31,518 nucleotides of DNA from an uncultured Faecalibacterium sp. GTDB taxonomy: Bacteria; Bacillota; Clostridia; Oscillospirales; Ruminococcaceae. The number at the start of each line of letters is the position of its first letter. The stretch's first letter is position 1. The position numbers and the translations under genes are program-made. The notes beneath the pieces were generated by a model. That model saw only the letters and a list, made by a program, of their open reading frames with translations. It did no database searches and was not told where the DNA came from. The stretch is taken from contig UQDV01000029.1 in the NCBI GenBank assembly GCA_900539945.1, forward strand, positions 1 to 31,518, written 5' to 3'. Shown piece by piece: positions 15,577-22,915 of this stretch.

Positions 15577-16821
15577 ATGGGCATGCGTGTGGACATCGTG
15601 ACCCTGTTCCCGGAGATGTGCCAGCAGGTGCTGGACGCCAGCATCCTTGGCCGGGCGGCAAAGCGGGGCTATATTGAGACCCACTGCCATCAGATCCGGG
15701 ATTACACCCTGAATAAGCAGAAACAGACCGACGACTACCCCTACGGCGGCGGCTGCGGCATGGTGCTGTATGCCCAGCCCATCGCCGACTGCCTGCGGGC
15801 CGTGCAGCAGGAGGTGGCCGCGCAGGGCCGCCCGGCCCCGCACATCGTGTTCTTGACGGCGGGCGGCCAGCGCTACACCGAGGAGCACGCCCGGCGGCTG
15901 GCCCAGTACGACAACCTCACCCTGGTCTGCGGCCACTATGAGGGCATCGACGAGCGGGTCATCGACGCCTTTGCGGATGAGGAGATTTCCATCGGAGACT
16001 ATATCCTCACCGGCGGCGAGCTGGCCAGCCTGGTGGTGGCGGACAGCGTGCTGCGCCTGAAGCCTGGCGTTCTGGCTGAGCAGAAGGGCTACGAGGAAGA
16101 GAGTTACTGGGACGGTCTGCTGGAATATCCCCAGTACACCCGCCCCGAAGTGTGGGAGGGCCGCGCCGTGCCCCAGGTGCTGCTGGGCGGCGACCACCAG
16201 AAGATCGACACCTGGCGCGGGCAGCAGAGCCGGGAGCGTACCCGTCTGCGCCGGCCGGAGCTGTACGAGCAATGGTGCGAGACCCATCCCATCACCCAGC
16301 TGCCCAAGTGGAAGCGGGGCGAGAACATGCGGTTGGTGAAAACCGAGGAGCAGTTTGCTGCCGCTGCCCGGCTGTTTGCCGAGGGGCGGCGCACCGTCTG
16401 CGAGGGCTGCTGGACGGAAGAAGCTCTGGTGGAGTGGACCCCGGAGTTCTTCTATGCGCAGCTCAAAGAAGAAAAACAGCAGGGCTGGGCGGTTTACCTG
16501 CACTGCACCAAGGACGTGCCGGACGGCATGGTGGCCGTGAGCCACAAGACCGGGCAGGTCGAGCACCTGTTCATCACGGCAGACGCCCGGGGCAAAGGGC
16601 TGGGGCAGAAACTGCTGGATTTTGCCCGCAAAAAGCTGCCGGAGCACGCGCACCCGGTGCTGACGGTACTGGACAAAAACACCCGGGCCATTGCCCTCTA
16701 CCGCCGCATGGGCTGGAAGGTGTGCGGCGTGGCCGAGGTGTTCGACCCTGCAAAGGACGGCTCTGTCACCGCCCACGCCGAGCTGCTGGAAATGCGCTAC
16801 GAGGGCCCGGCAGAAGCCTGA
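15577..16821 (+). CDS. trmD: tRNA (guanine-37-N1)-methyltransferase TrmD fused to a GNAT acetyltransferase
   Basis: One uninterrupted 414-residue frame. Residues 1-240 are TrmD, which methylates G37 of tRNAs reading CNN codons using SAM: YPYGGGCGMVL, TAGGQRY (from 94), GHYEGIDERV (from 119) and IGDYILTGGE (from 139) form the trefoil-knot SAM site, and the core ends at RRPELYEQW. TrmD normally stops near 240-250. Here MRLVKTEEQF (from Met251) opens a GNAT domain to about 410, with the acetyl-CoA loop ARGKGLG (337-343) and NTRAIALYRRMGW. GAGGA precedes ATG 15577; Met3 is an alternative start. rplS, often next to trmD, is absent. The acceptor of the acetyl group is unknown. Confidence 0.93.
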   Translation: MGMRVDIVTLFPEMCQQVLDASILGRAAKRGYIETHCHQIRDYTLNKQKQTDDYPYGGGCGMVLYAQPIADCLRAVQQEVAAQGRPAPHIVFLTAGGQRYTEEHARRLAQYDNLTLVCGHYEGIDERVIDAFADEEISIGDYILTGGELASLVVADSVLRLKPGVLAEQKGYEEESYWDGLLEYPQYTRPEVWEGRAVPQVLLGGDHQKIDTWRGQQSRERTRLRRPELYEQWCETHPITQLPKWKRGENMRLVKTEEQFAAAARLFAEGRRTVCEGCWTEEALVEWTPEFFYAQLKEEKQQGWAVYLHCTKDVPDGMVAVSHKTGQVEHLFITADARGKGLGQKLLDFARKKLPEHAHPVLTVLDKNTRAIALYRRMGWKVCGVAEVFDPAKDGSVTAHAELLEMRYEGPAEA

Positions 16822-16925
16822 CCCCGACGGCGAAGCAGGCCGGGAACCGTTCCTGCCGAAGGGGGCCGCAGGGTGTCACAAACGCACAAAACCGGGCGAG
16901 AATGCGCGCCGCGGTCGAAAAAATG

Positions 16926-16953
16926 TTGAAAACTTTTGTGTTACCCCTATAAC
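16926..16953 (+). promoter_or_regulatory. Candidate upstream promoter of the HPr gene
   Basis: TTGAAA (16926-16931), 16-base spacer, TATAAC (16948-16953). The gap 16822-17137 (316 bases) has no gene; it holds this, the promoter at 17043, and a long-range GGCCCCC/GGGGGTC pairing near 16998 and 17035. Confidence 0.35.
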
Positions 16954-17042
16954 CTTTCGGGAATAATTTTATTATCTTTGTATAAATAATGAAAAATGGC
17001 CCCCTTCTGATTGGAGAAACCGCCAAAAATGCGCCGGGGGTC

Positions 17043-17071
17043 TGTACAACGGTTTCGACTTGCGCTAAAAT
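17043..17071 (+). promoter_or_regulatory. Candidate proximal promoter of the HPr gene
   Basis: TGTACA (17043-17048), 17-base spacer, TAAAAT (17066-17071), 66 bases before the start codon. Confidence 0.5.
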
Positions 17072-17137
17072 GAGTGTAACGCAACAGGCACTATAGCTTT
17101 GAGCTACCAAAACGATATTAGATAGGAGCGCTTTACT

Positions 17138-17401
17138 ATGTACGTGAAAGAAGTTACGGTTGAAAATCAGGTCGGTCTGCACGCTCGTCCGGCAACCTTC
17201 TTCATCCAGAAGGCTAACGAGTTCAAGTCTTCCATCTGGGTCGAGAAGGAAGAGCGCCGCGTGAACGCAAAGAGCCTGCTGGGCGTTCTGTCTCTGGGTA
17301 TCGTGGGCGGCACCACCATCCGCATCATCGCAGACGGTGCTGACGAGCAGGCTGCCGTGGACGGCCTGATCAAGCTGGTGGAGTCCGGCTTCGCAGAGTA
17401 A
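17138..17401 (+). CDS. ptsH: Phosphocarrier protein HPr
   Basis: An 87-residue HPr of the phosphotransferase system. GLHARPA holds the phosphoryl-accepting His15, and NAKSLLGVLSLG holds Ser46, the HPr-kinase target used in Firmicutes catabolite repression, so both regulatory and transport roles are possible in sequence. GATAGGAG provides the ribosome site, 10 bases before the ATG. Codon usage is of the highly expressed kind. No ptsI is adjacent; the gene stands alone with its own promoter region and terminator. Crh is unlikely because His15 is present. Confidence 0.95.
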   Translation: MYVKEVTVENQVGLHARPATFFIQKANEFKSSIWVEKEERRVNAKSLLGVLSLGIVGGTTIRIIADGADEQAAVDGLIKLVESGFAE

Positions 17402-17423
17402 GTCTGAAAGATCATGTAACCAA

Positions 17424-17456
17424 AGAGCGGCGGGGGTTCCCTGCCGCTTTTTTCTT
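17424..17456 (+). terminator. Intrinsic terminator after HPr
   Basis: AGCGGCGGGG pairs with CCCTGCCGCT (one mismatch), followed by T6. uvrC begins 21 bases later. Confidence 0.8.
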
Positions 17457-17476
17457 ATTGGGAGGGACCGCAGCAA

Positions 17477-19327
17477 ATGACCAAGGCAGAGCTGTACCAG
17501 AAGGCCTGTATGCTGCCGCTGCTGCCCGGGGTGTATATCATCCGGGACAAAAGCGACACCATCATTTATATCGGCAAGGCCAAGCGCCTGCGCATCCGGG
17601 TGAGCCAGTATTTCCGCGAGGGCGTGCCCCACGACAACAAGGTCAGCCAGATGATCGCCCACGCCTACGCCTTTGACGTCATCGTCTGCCAGAGCGAATT
17701 CGAGGCGCTGGTGCTGGAAGCCAGCCAGATCAAGGCCCACACCCCCAAATACAACATCCTGCTCAAGGATGACAAGGGCTACAGCTATATCCGTGTCACC
17801 CGGGAGGACTGGCCGCGCCTTTCCTTCACCCTGCAAAAGGAGGAGGACGGGGCAGAGTATATCGGCCCCTACACCTCCAGCTTTGCGGCACGGCAGATGG
17901 CAGAGACCGCCATGGATGCCTTCCGCCTGCCCCGGTGCAACAAGCGCTTCCCGCAGGACATCGGAAAGGGGCGGCCCTGCCTGAACGCCCACATCGGCAA
18001 GTGCATGGCAGTGTGCAGCGGCAAGATCAGCTGCGAGACCTACAACGAGGCGGTAAAAGGGGCGGTGCACCTGATCCGTTACGGCAAAAAGGACATCCTC
18101 AAGACCCTGAACGAACGGATGCTGGAGGCCTCGGAGCGGCTGGAGTTTGAGACCGCCGCCCTGCTGCGGGACCAGATCAATGCCATCACCAAGGTGAGCG
18201 CCGGGCAGAAGGTGGTGGTGGACCCGGAGGTGGAGATGGACGTGGTGGCCCTGGCTGGCACCCCCGGCAGCGTGTGCGCCGCCGTGCTGCGGTTCCGCGA
18301 AGGGCGGCTCACCGACAAGCGGGAGTTCCTGTTCCATGACACCTCCGACATCGACGCGGTGCGGGAGGAATTTCTGCCCCGGTATTACCTGGATGATGAG
18401 CAAATTCCCAAGATCATTGCGGTGGATGCGCTGCCGCCGGACGTGGATGCCTTGCAGCAGGCGCTGAACCAGAAGCGCGGCAGCGAGGTGCAGCTGTATG
18501 TGCCCCAGCGGGGCGACAAGGCGCATCTGGTGGAGATGGCCCACACCAACGCGGTGGAGCGTCTGGCGCGGGAGAGTGGCCGCTATGCCCGGGAGGAAAA
18601 ACTGCTGGACGAGCTGGCCCAGGTGCTGGGCCTGCCCAAACCGCCTCGCGCCATCGAGAGCTACGATATCTCCAACTGGGGCGATGGCACCAGCGTCTGC
18701 GGCATGGTCACCTTCAAGGACGGCAAGCCCTTCAAGGCCGGCTACCGGAAGTTCAAGATGAAGACCGTGGCGGGCACGGACGACTACGCCTCCCTGGCGG
18801 AGACCGTGAGCCGCCGGGCGGCAGAATACGAAAAATACGCCGCACAGGCGCAAAACGGTCAGCCCGGCGGCAACTGGTTTGGCCAAAAGCCGGACCTTCT
18901 GCTGATGGACGGCGGCAGGGGACAGGTGAGCGCCGCAAAGGAGGCGCTTGCCGGTACAGCGCTGGCCGATGTGCCGCTGTACGGCATGGTAAAGGATGAT
19001 CACCACCGCACCCGCGCCATCGTGGACAGCGACGGGCGGGAAATTGCCATCAATATGAACCGGGGCACCTTCACCTTCATCACCGCCATCCAGGACGAGA
19101 CCCACCGGTTCGCCAACGCCTACCGCAAGCAGCAGATGAAGCAGAAAAGCTATTCCTCCACCCTCACCGAGGTGCCGGGCGTAGGCCCAAAAACCGCCAA
19201 AGCCCTGCTGACGCAGTTCAAGAGCGTGGGGGCGGTGAAGGAAGCCACCCCCGACCAGCTGGAAAACACCCCCGGCGTGGGCAAGCAGTTGGCCCAGACC
19301 ATCTACGAGTATTTTCATCAGGAATAA
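17477..19327 (+). CDS. uvrC: Excinuclease ABC subunit C
   Basis: A 616-residue UvrC, the dual-incision nuclease of nucleotide excision repair. The GIY-YIG nuclease opens the protein (GVYII, then IIYIGKAKRLRIRVSQYF). A UVR motif, for contact with UvrB, is at about 195-230 (LEASERLEFETAALLRDQI). The C-terminal RNase H-like nuclease has ESYDISNWGDG and VKDDHHRTR, and two helix-hairpin-helix motifs (VPGVGPKTAKALL, TPGVGKQLAQTI) end it. GGGAGGG lies 11 bases before ATG 17477. It follows the HPr terminator closely, so its own promoter must lie in or before that gap, or terminator read-through is used. Confidence 0.97.
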   Translation: MTKAELYQKACMLPLLPGVYIIRDKSDTIIYIGKAKRLRIRVSQYFREGVPHDNKVSQMIAHAYAFDVIVCQSEFEALVLEASQIKAHTPKYNILLKDDKGYSYIRVTREDWPRLSFTLQKEEDGAEYIGPYTSSFAARQMAETAMDAFRLPRCNKRFPQDIGKGRPCLNAHIGKCMAVCSGKISCETYNEAVKGAVHLIRYGKKDILKTLNERMLEASERLEFETAALLRDQINAITKVSAGQKVVVDPEVEMDVVALAGTPGSVCAAVLRFREGRLTDKREFLFHDTSDIDAVREEFLPRYYLDDEQIPKIIAVDALPPDVDALQQALNQKRGSEVQLYVPQRGDKAHLVEMAHTNAVERLARESGRYAREEKLLDELAQVLGLPKPPRAIESYDISNWGDGTSVCGMVTFKDGKPFKAGYRKFKMKTVAGTDDYASLAETVSRRAAEYEKYAAQAQNGQPGGNWFGQKPDLLLMDGGRGQVSAAKEALAGTALADVPLYGMVKDDHHRTRAIVDSDGREIAINMNRGTFTFITAIQDETHRFANAYRKQQMKQKSYSSTLTEVPGVGPKTAKALLTQFKSVGAVKEATPDQLENTPGVGKQLAQTIYEYFHQE

Positions 19328-19329
19328 GT

Positions 19330-19375
19330 AAACGCCCTTCTCCGCTGGCTCAAGGCCGTGGGAGAAGGGCGTTTT
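19330..19375. terminator. Terminator between uvrC and the convergent HAAS/DUF4097 gene
   Basis: AAACGCCCTTCTCC pairs with GGAGAAGGGCGTTT over a 17-base loop, followed by T on the plus strand. The minus side has a shorter T run. Confidence 0.8.
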
Positions 19376-19379
19376 GCTG

Positions 19380-20483
19380 TCAGGCAGGGGAGTGCTGAGG
19401 GGTCAGATCAATGAGGCCCGTGGCAGACAGGTCCAGATCCCCCTTGGGACCGGTAGAGGTATAGCGTTTGTCGTATTTTTTGCTGCCGATGCGGACAACA
19501 TTGTCGGTCCGGGCATCAATGGTGTAGTCGGCAGGGTCTCCGTCCAGACACAGATGGATGGAGCGGTAGGCACTGATATTAGCCTGCTTTGTGCCGGAAA
19601 GCTGGCGGATGAGGCATCCGCCGATGGAAATGTCCGCTTCCAGGTCCCGGGTCACGGTCAGGTCGTCGACATACAGACTGCCGTTATCCAGCTCTACCTT
19701 CAGGCTCTGCAGCTGCAGGTCGTCCAGATGGACGTCCCCCACCTCCAAATCTAAGGTCAACCGGGTGAGGGCGTCTGCCGGGAGGGTGACGGTAAGCAGG
19801 GCTTCCGGGGCATCGGGGGACACCTGCCAGTTATCTGGCATCTCAAAATCCAGGGTGGTGTGCCCATATTCATCAGAGGTGCGCTGGAGAGGGGTATGGG
19901 GGAAGTTGTCGAACTGGAAGGTGGCGTATACGTCCGAGGTAAGGGTCGGGTCGGTGACAAAGACCACGGAGCCGTAGTCTAGCTCCAACTCCAGCTCTGT
20001 ACGCAGCTTTTCCAGGGGGATCTGCAGGGTGCTTTCCCCAAGGTCATCGGCGGGAATGGGAAGGGGTACGGTATCGGCCGGGACAGCGAGGTGGGTGCCG
20101 TTGCTCTCTTCCGGGACAGAGCTGCTGTCTGCTGCCGGAGACGCAGGCTCCACCGGCTGCACCGGGGTGGCTTTGGAGTGCTGGAAGAAAAAGCAAACCA
20201 GCACCAGCACCGCCAGCCCACCGCCCAGCACCATGCGCCAGGTGGACCGGGGCTTGTTGGCAGGGGCTGCCGGGGCGGCAGAGGGGTCTGCCGGAGCTTG
20301 CTCCTCCAGGATCTTGTGGGCTACCTCCTCCGGCGTGCCCAGCTCTGCCAGAGCCTGGGCCTCCTTTTCCGGCCCGGCAGCATCCAGATAATCCTCGTAA
20401 TAGCTCAAAGCGTCCTTGCGCTCAGCTTCCGGCAAAGGGGCTAAAAGCTGCTCCAGGGCAGCAAGAAATGCAGTACGGGTCAT
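19380..20483 (-). CDS. HAAS-domain membrane protein with DUF4097-like beta domain
   Basis: A 367-residue protein. Residues 1-62 (FLAALEQLLAPLPEAERKDALSYYEDYLDAA, then ELGTPEEVAHKIL) match the HAAS/DUF1700 helical domain; a low-complexity Ala/Pro linker leads to one membrane span (about 84-100); the outer part, from about 150, is a repetitive beta structure of the DUF4097 type (LEVGDVHLDDLQLQSLKVELDNG, DLTVTRDLEADISIGG), probably a beta-solenoid outside the cell. The gene starts 3 bases after the padR stop, and PadR-HAAS-DUF4097 sets are a known pairing in Firmicutes, where the regulator controls the membrane gene. The ribosome site is inside padR. Exact role unknown. The run of 20 residues and more given here is abbreviated by commas where it is not contiguous. 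Confidence 0.85.
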   Translation of the reverse strand: MTRTAFLAALEQLLAPLPEAERKDALSYYEDYLDAAGPEKEAQALAELGTPEEVAHKILEEQAPADPSAAPAAPANKPRSTWRMVLGGGLAVLVLVCFFFQHSKATPVQPVEPASPAADSSSVPEESNGTHLAVPADTVPLPIPADDLGESTLQIPLEKLRTELELELDYGSVVFVTDPTLTSDVYATFQFDNFPHTPLQRTSDEYGHTTLDFEMPDNWQVSPDAPEALLTVTLPADALTRLTLDLEVGDVHLDDLQLQSLKVELDNGSLYVDDLTVTRDLEADISIGGCLIRQLSGTKQANISAYRSIHLCLDGDPADYTIDARTDNVVRIGSKKYDKRYTSTGPKGDLDLSATGLIDLTPQHSPA

Positions 20484-20486
20484 AAA

Positions 20487-20804
20487 TCATTCCACCTCTC
20501 TGAAAAATGTGTCAATGGAAGAACGGTAGCGGCTCCACTCCTGGGCATAGGCGGCAAGCTGCTGCCGCCCGACAGCGGTGATCTGGTAATAGCGTCGGTT
20601 GCGGCCGTTGACTGGTGCGTCGTACACCGTCAGAAGCTGGTCCTTTTGGAGCCGGCGCAGCACCGGGTACAGGGTGGACTCGCTGAGTTCCAGGGTATGG
20701 GTGACCTGCTGGGTAATGCGGTAGCCATAGGTGCCCTCCGGCTCCTGGGCCACCACAGACAGCACGATGGCATCCAGCAGTGCGGCACTGATGGGAAAAC
20801 TCAT
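20487..20804 (-). CDS. PadR-family transcriptional regulator
   Basis: A 105-residue winged-helix protein, the short PadR-s2 type: LLDAIVLSVVAQEPEGTYGY, then LSESTLYPVLRRLQKDQL and GRNRRYYQITAVGRQQL are the family signature, the last being the wing. AGGAGG (20820-20815 on the minus strand) lies 10 bases before the ATG. It is followed directly by the HAAS/DUF4097 gene. An AT-rich inverted repeat overlapping its promoter (20842-20864) is a likely operator, giving self-repression. The inducing signal is not visible. Confidence 0.93.
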   Translation of the reverse strand: MSFPISAALLDAIVLSVVAQEPEGTYGYRITQQVTHTLELSESTLYPVLRRLQKDQLLTVYDAPVNGRNRRYYQITAVGRQQLAAYAQEWSRYRSSIDTFFREVE

Positions 20805-20841
20805 GTGGGGACAACCTCCTTTCGATGTGGCCTGTTTCTAT

Positions 20842-20875
20842 AATATTATATAGCATATAATATTGCACAAGTCAA
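20842..20875 (-). promoter_or_regulatory. padR promoter with overlapping inverted repeat
   Basis: On the minus strand, TTGACT (20875-20870) precedes TATATA at 17 bases or TATAAT at 19 bases. The -10 area lies in a 10-bp-arm palindrome, AATATTATAT-agc-ATATAATATT (20842-20864), suited to binding a dimer such as PadR. Confidence 0.6.
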
Positions 20876-20905
20876 TAGAAAAGCACAAAAAAATATGGCA
20901 GGCAA

Positions 20906-20933
20906 CAAAAAAGCTCCCCCTTTCGGGGGAGCT
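20906..20933 (-). terminator. Terminator of the amino-acid ABC operon, from a repeat hairpin
   Basis: On the minus strand a perfect AGCTCCCCC-gaaa-GGGGGAGCT stem is followed by T6. It is the core hairpin of repeat family A and lies 41 bases after the binding-protein stop. Confidence 0.8.
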
Positions 20934-20966
20934 GGATGGGAACGAAGGGTACAGACGGAGAGGGCT
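20906..20966. repeat. Repeat family A, half copy
   Basis: The inner hairpin (20912-20933) and one end, GACGGAGAGGGCT (20954-20966), are present; the other inverted end is missing. The spacing between hairpin and end matches the copies at 5415-5466 and 14965-15016. Confidence 0.7.
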
Positions 20967-20973
20967 GAGCTTC

Positions 20974-21828
20974 TTAGTCCTCCGAAGAAATATCCTGTCC
21001 AAAGTATTTTTCGCCCAGAGCTTTCAGGGTGCCGTCGGCGCGCAGCTCCTCAATGGCAGTGTTGATGGCTTCCAGCAGGGAAGCGCTGTCGTCGCCCTTG
21101 CGCACCGGGATGGCCACATGAGAAGCGTCCTCGGTCTGGGCCACCAGCTTGAAGTCGGCGTCCGGATGCACATTCAGGTAGTCGTAGAAGGACACATCGG
21201 CGTTCAGGGTGGCGTCGATGCGGCCGGCGGTCAGCAGCTGGATGGTCTCTTCCAGCGTGTCGATGCCCTGCACGGTGGCACCATAGCTCTCGGCCAGCTC
21301 CATGTAGGTGGAAGCCAGGCTGTTGGCAGTGGTCTTGCCCTTCAGGTCCTCAAAGCTCTTGATGTCCTCGTTGTCCTTGCGCACGGCCAGTGCGGTGTGG
21401 ATGTAGCCGTAAGGGGTGGTGAAGTCGTAGGTCTTGGCCCGCTCGTCGGTCACTTCCACGCCGTTGCACACGATGTCAAAGCGGCCTGCGTCCAGACCGG
21501 CGAACAGGCTGTCCCAGTCGCTTTCCACATACTTCGGCTCCACGCCCAGCTTCTCGGCGATGGCGCGGGAGACTTCCACGTCGTAGCCCACCAGGGTGTC
21601 GCTCTCGTCGTGGTAGCTCCAGGGCTGCCATGCACCTTCCAGTGCCACCACCAGCTTGCCGTTGGCCTGAATGGCGGCCAGCTGGTCGGCAGCGCCGGTG
21701 GAAGCAGCCGAAGAAGCCGCACCGGAAGCGGCAGCGCTGCTGCCGGAATTGGAAGAGCAGCCCGCCAGGGTCAGCACACCGGCGGCAGCCATCACACTCA
21801 TCAGAGAAATAAACGTTCTGCGTTTCAT
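20974..21828 (-). CDS. Amino-acid ABC transporter substrate-binding lipoprotein
   Basis: A 284-residue extracellular solute-binding protein of family 3 (polar amino acids). The signal peptide ends in the lipobox LAGC with Cys24 as lipid anchor, followed by a Ser/Ala/Gly-rich linker to about residue 46. The binding domain has GKLVVALEGAWQPWSYHD, then LVGYDVEVSRAIAEKLG and AGRFDIVCNGVEVTDERAKTYDFTTPY (two separate stretches), typical of cystine/glutamine binders. AAAGGA lies 8 bases before the ATG. It is the last gene of a permease-ATPase-binding protein operon, set apart by a 240-bp inverted-repeat element. Ligand not determined; cystine-type is a guess from family likeness. Confidence 0.93.
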   Translation of the reverse strand: MKRRTFISLMSVMAAAGVLTLAGCSSNSGSSAAASGAASSAASTGAADQLAAIQANGKLVVALEGAWQPWSYHDESDTLVGYDVEVSRAIAEKLGVEPKYVESDWDSLFAGLDAGRFDIVCNGVEVTDERAKTYDFTTPYGYIHTALAVRKDNEDIKSFEDLKGKTTANSLASTYMELAESYGATVQGIDTLEETIQLLTAGRIDATLNADVSFYDYLNVHPDADFKLVAQTEDASHVAIPVRKGDDSASLLEAINTAIEELRADGTLKALGEKYFGQDISSED

Positions 21829-21860
21829 AGAAATATCCTTTCAGTTAAAATGTTTGTCTA

Positions 21861-22100
21861 GGCGGCCATCGGGGAGTTTCTCCGAGGACCGTCCGCTGGG
21901 GTGGGACCCTGTTGCCCGTAGGGCAATAGGGCGGGCGATGGAACGGCCTGCAACGGCAACGACCGCCGCCAGCGGCGGAAACAGGGAGTTGCTGTTGGGA
22001 CAGCGGCCAGCAGAATGCAAGGCTCGCTCAAGGGCCGCCGCATGCGCTGGGAGCCGCAACCCGTATTCGTGTCCGAGGAGGAAGCTCCCCGATGGCCGTA
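21861..22100. repeat. 240-bp inverted-repeat element inside the ABC operon
   Basis: The ends 21862-21889 and 22071-22099 are inverted copies sharing CGGCCATCGGGGAG exactly, then CTCCGAGGAC-like sequence. Inside are hairpins such as TTGCCC-gta-GGGCAA and CCGCCG-cca-GCGGCGG. No protein is credible. It fills almost all of the gap (21829-22102) between the ATPase stop and the binding-protein start, ending 3 bases from that stop. It resembles a MITE and differs in sequence from the elements at 1714 and 5321. Confidence 0.75.
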
Positions 22101-22102
22101 TA

Positions 22103-22897
22103 TCACTCCGTGTGGGCGATCTTTTGCAAAAAGGCCCGGGTGCGCTCCTCCTTCGGGTCGGCAAAGAATTCGCGGGAGGGCGCCTGCTCCACCACCACGC
22201 CGTTCTCCATGAACACCGTCTTGGAGGAAACGTTGCGGGCAAAGCCCATCTCGTGGGTCACCACCAGCATGGTCATGCCCTCTTCGGCCAGCTGGCGCAT
22301 CACGCTCAGCACTTCGCCGGTCAGCTCCGGGTCCAGCGCACTGGTGGGCTCGTCGAAGTAGATGATCTCCGGGTCGGTGGCCAGGGCACGGGCAATGGCT
22401 ACGCGCTGCTGCTGACCGCCGGAGAGCTGGCGGGGGTAGTAGTCGGCCCGGTCGGCCAGACCCACCTTTTCCAGCATGCGGCGGCCGATGGCGTCGGCCT
22501 GCTCCCGGGGCATCCTGCGGGCCACGATGAGTCCCTCGGTCACGTTCTGCAGGGCGGTCTTGTTCCGGAACAGGTTGTAGTTCTGGAACACAAAGGCCGT
22601 CTTTTTGCGCAGCCGGGCGATGTCGGCCCGGCCTGCATGGGCCAGGTCAAAGGTCTCGCCGTCCAGCACCAGCTGGCCTGCGTCGGCGGTCTCCAGAAAG
22701 TTCAGGCAGCGCAGCAGGGTGGTCTTGCCGGAGCCAGAAGGGCCCAGAATGGCCACCACATCGCCTTTTTCCACGGTCAGGTCCACGCCCTGCAGCACCG
22801 GCAGCTCGCTGACCACCTTGTGTGCACCGGGGCGCAGACCGGCTTTTGCGTAGGTGCGGAAGGTCTTGTGGACGTTCCGGATCTCCATCATTGCCAT
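22103..22897 (-). CDS. Amino-acid ABC transporter ATP-binding protein
   Basis: A 264-residue ATPase of the GlnQ/TcyC polar amino-acid class. Walker A GPSGSGKTT, Q-loop FVFQNYNLF, signature LSGGQQQRVAIARA, Walker B IIYFDEPTSALDP and the switch His in VVTHEMGFA are all intact, so it should hydrolyse ATP. The ATG at 22897 is chosen: AAAGGAG is 10 bases upstream, while the GTG at 22906 almost touches that site; ATG 22891 is also possible. It lies 18 bases after the permease stop. An insertion-like GLRPGAHKVVSELP near residue 22 is slightly longer than usual. Confidence 0.95.
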   Translation of the reverse strand: MAMMEIRNVHKTFRTYAKAGLRPGAHKVVSELPVLQGVDLTVEKGDVVAILGPSGSGKTTLLRCLNFLETADAGQLVLDGETFDLAHAGRADIARLRKKTAFVFQNYNLFRNKTALQNVTEGLIVARRMPREQADAIGRRMLEKVGLADRADYYPRQLSGGQQQRVAIARALATDPEIIYFDEPTSALDPELTGEVLSVMRQLAEEGMTMLVVTHEMGFARNVSSKTVFMENGVVVEQAPSREFFADPKEERTRAFLQKIAHTE

Positions 22898-22915
22898 GGG
22901 TTCCACACTCCTTTC

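Noticed and set aside
16766..19318. Minus-strand open frame of about 850 residues
   Set aside because: It is antisense to uvrC, the HPr gene and their terminators, with low-complexity composition; crossing a terminator and several real genes makes it a shadow.
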